A stretch of 6,136 nucleotides of DNA from NCBI GenBank assembly GCA_020354085.1, contig CP070641.1, positions 539,869-546,004 on the forward strand, written 5' to 3'. Source of the DNA: Pseudomonadota bacterium. GTDB lineage: Bacteria > Pseudomonadota > Gammaproteobacteria > Acidiferrobacterales > Sulfurifustaceae. The notes under the pieces were generated by a model. It was not told where the DNA came from, did no database searches, and worked only from the letters and a program-made list of their open reading frames with translations. Shown piece after piece: positions 4,960 to 6,136 of the stretch (the first letter of the stretch is position 1; the number at the start of each line of letters is the position of its first letter). Position numbers and translations under genes: made by a program.

Positions 4960-6136
4960 ATGAGCGTTGATACGCACAAGGAAACCTTAGGGTTTCAGAC
5001 CGAGGTTCAGCAGTTGCTGGACCTCATGATCCACTCCCTCTACAGCAACAAGGAAATATTTTTGCGCGAGCTGATATCAAATGCCTCGGACGCGGCCGAT
5101 AAGCTGCGGTTCGAAGCCTTGACTGACGACGCGCTCTACGAAGGTGATTCCGATATCAAGATTCGCGTGAGCTTCGACATGGCGGCGCGTACTGTGACCG
5201 TTGCGGACAATGGCATCGGCATGAGCCGCGCCGAGGTTATCGAACATATCGGCACTATCGCCAAATCGGGGACGCGGCAGTTCTTTGCCGCGCTGTCCGG
5301 CGACCAGAAGAAGGATGCCAAGCTGATCGGTCAGTTTGGCGTGGGTTTCTATTCCGCGTTTATTGTGGCTGACAAGGTCACGCTCACCACGCGCCGCGCA
5401 GGACTTGGTCCCGAGCACGGGGTTCGCTGGGAGTCGGACGGCAAGGGGGAATACGTGGTGGAGACCATCGAGCGGCCGGCGCGCGGCACTGAAGTGACAC
5501 TGCACCTGCGCGAGGGCGAGGATGAATTTCTGGACAGCTGGCGACTGCGATCCATTGTCCGCAAGTACTCGGACCACATCACGCTGCCGATTGTGATGGC
5601 CAAGGAGGACGGCAAAGAAGACGAGACCGTCAATCGCGCTTCTGCCCTGTGGGCTCGCCCCAAGAGCGAGATCAAGCCCGAGGAGTACGACGAGTTCTAC
5701 AAGCACGTGGCCCACGATTTTGAGCCGCCGCTCGCGCACATCCACGCGCGCGTCGAGGGCAAGCAGGAATACATTTCGCTGCTCTACATCCCGGCGCGTG
5801 CGCCGTTCGATCTTTGGGACCGTGAGCGTCGCCACGGCATCAAACTTTACGTACGGCGCGTGTTCATCATGGACGACGCCGAGCAGTTGATGCCTAACTA
5901 TCTACGCTTCGTGCGCGGGTTGGTCGATTCCAACGATTTGCCGCTCAACATCTCGCGCGAAATCCTGCAACACAACAAAGACATCGAGGCCATCAAGAGC
6001 GGATCGGTGCGTAAGGTGTTGGACCTGCTCGCTGAGCTGGCGGAATCGGACAAGGACAAGTACGCCAAGTTCTGGGCTGAATTCGGGCGTGTCCTCAAGG
6101 AAGGTACGGTCGAGGACACGGGCAATCGCGAGCGTA
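4960..6136 (+). CDS. htpG: Chaperone HtpG (bacterial Hsp90), 3'-truncated by window edge
   Basis: HtpG is the cytosolic ATP-dependent Hsp90 dimer that remodels client proteins with DnaK. ATG 4960 is preceded by GGGAG (4951-4955) and GGAG (4946-4949), and the N-terminus (METHKETLGFQTEV-like, here MSVDTHKETLGFQTEV) is the family start. The frame is open through 392 codons to the edge; about 230 residues are missing if it has the usual ~620. The GHKL ATPase motifs are complete: ELISNASDAADKLR (37-50) with catalytic Glu37 and Asn41, DNGIGM (83-88), GTIAKSGT (98-105) and IGQFGVGFYSAF (123-134). The middle domain carries NISREILQ (330-337) with Arg333, matching the Arg that contacts the ATP gamma-phosphate. 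No frameshift or missing key residue is seen. Regulation is probably heat-shock through the sigma-32-like promoter just upstream. A long open frame on the opposite strand is a codon-bias shadow of this gene. Confidence 0.98.
   Translation, partial: MSVDTHKETLGFQTEVQQLLDLMIHSLYSNKEIFLRELISNASDAADKLRFEALTDDALYEGDSDIKIRVSFDMAARTVTVADNGIGMSRAEVIEHIGTIAKSGTRQFFAALSGDQKKDAKLIGQFGVGFYSAFIVADKVTLTTRRAGLGPEHGVRWESDGKGEYVVETIERPARGTEVTLHLREGEDEFLDSWRLRSIVRKYSDHITLPIVMAKEDGKEDETVNRASALWARPKSEIKPEEYDEFYKHVAHDFEPPLAHIHARVEGKQEYISLLYIPARAPFDLWDRERRHGIKLYVRRVFIMDDAEQLMPNYLRFVRGLVDSNDLPLNISREILQHNKDIEAIKSGSVRKVLDLLAELAESDKDKYAKFWAEFGRVLKEGTVEDTGNRER

Noticed and set aside
5077..5835. Open minus-strand frame of 252 codons opposite htpG
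   Set aside because: It lies entirely antisense to htpG, whose motifs are intact. The frame is a shadow of GC-rich codon bias, and its translation is low-complexity Arg/Val/Leu-rich with no recognisable domain.

Overview
This 6.1 kb stretch looks like chromosomal DNA of a moderately GC-rich proteobacterium. I think a gammaproteobacterium is most likely, because a DUF6763-like acidic protein sits directly upstream of htpG. That placement is inference from remembered protein families; no database search was possible. Most of the window is ordinary housekeeping sequence, and I do not see a mobile element, CRISPR array, toxin-antitoxin pair, phage gene, tRNA or rRNA.

Layout from left to right. 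Positions 3-1256 (+) hold the C-terminal three quarters of ilvD (dihydroxy-acid dehydratase, branched-chain amino acid synthesis), cut by the left edge. Positions 1257-2007 are a 750-base stretch without a confident gene; its best candidate is a TTG-started 48-residue single-pass membrane peptide (1644-1790), and it ends in interlocking inverted repeats (1983-2024). Positions 2008-2421 (-) encode an unrecognised 137-residue protein with a good ribosome binding site and an AT-rich palindromic promoter region. Positions 2618-3646 (+) encode an RNase Z-like metallo-beta-lactamase-fold hydrolase, preceded by a short leader frame that owns the only strong ribosome binding site there. Positions 3636-4226 (-) encode a protein with a CX2CX10CXCG zinc ribbon near each end; it converges with the hydrolase gene and overlaps it by 11 bases. 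Positions 4227-4515 are a divergent intergenic region. Positions 4516-4869 (+) encode a small acidic DUF6763-like protein, and 4960-6136 (+) hold the first 392 codons of htpG (bacterial Hsp90), cut by the right edge.

The genes do not form one pathway. The clearest regulatory signal is a near-consensus heat-shock (sigma-32) -35 element in the 90-base gap before htpG, followed by a weaker -10. This suggests htpG has its own heat-inducible promoter rather than depending only on read-through from the DUF6763-like gene. The least explained parts are the 137-residue gene with its palindromic promoter, the interlocking hairpins at its 3' end, the possible small membrane protein, and the leader frame before the hydrolase.
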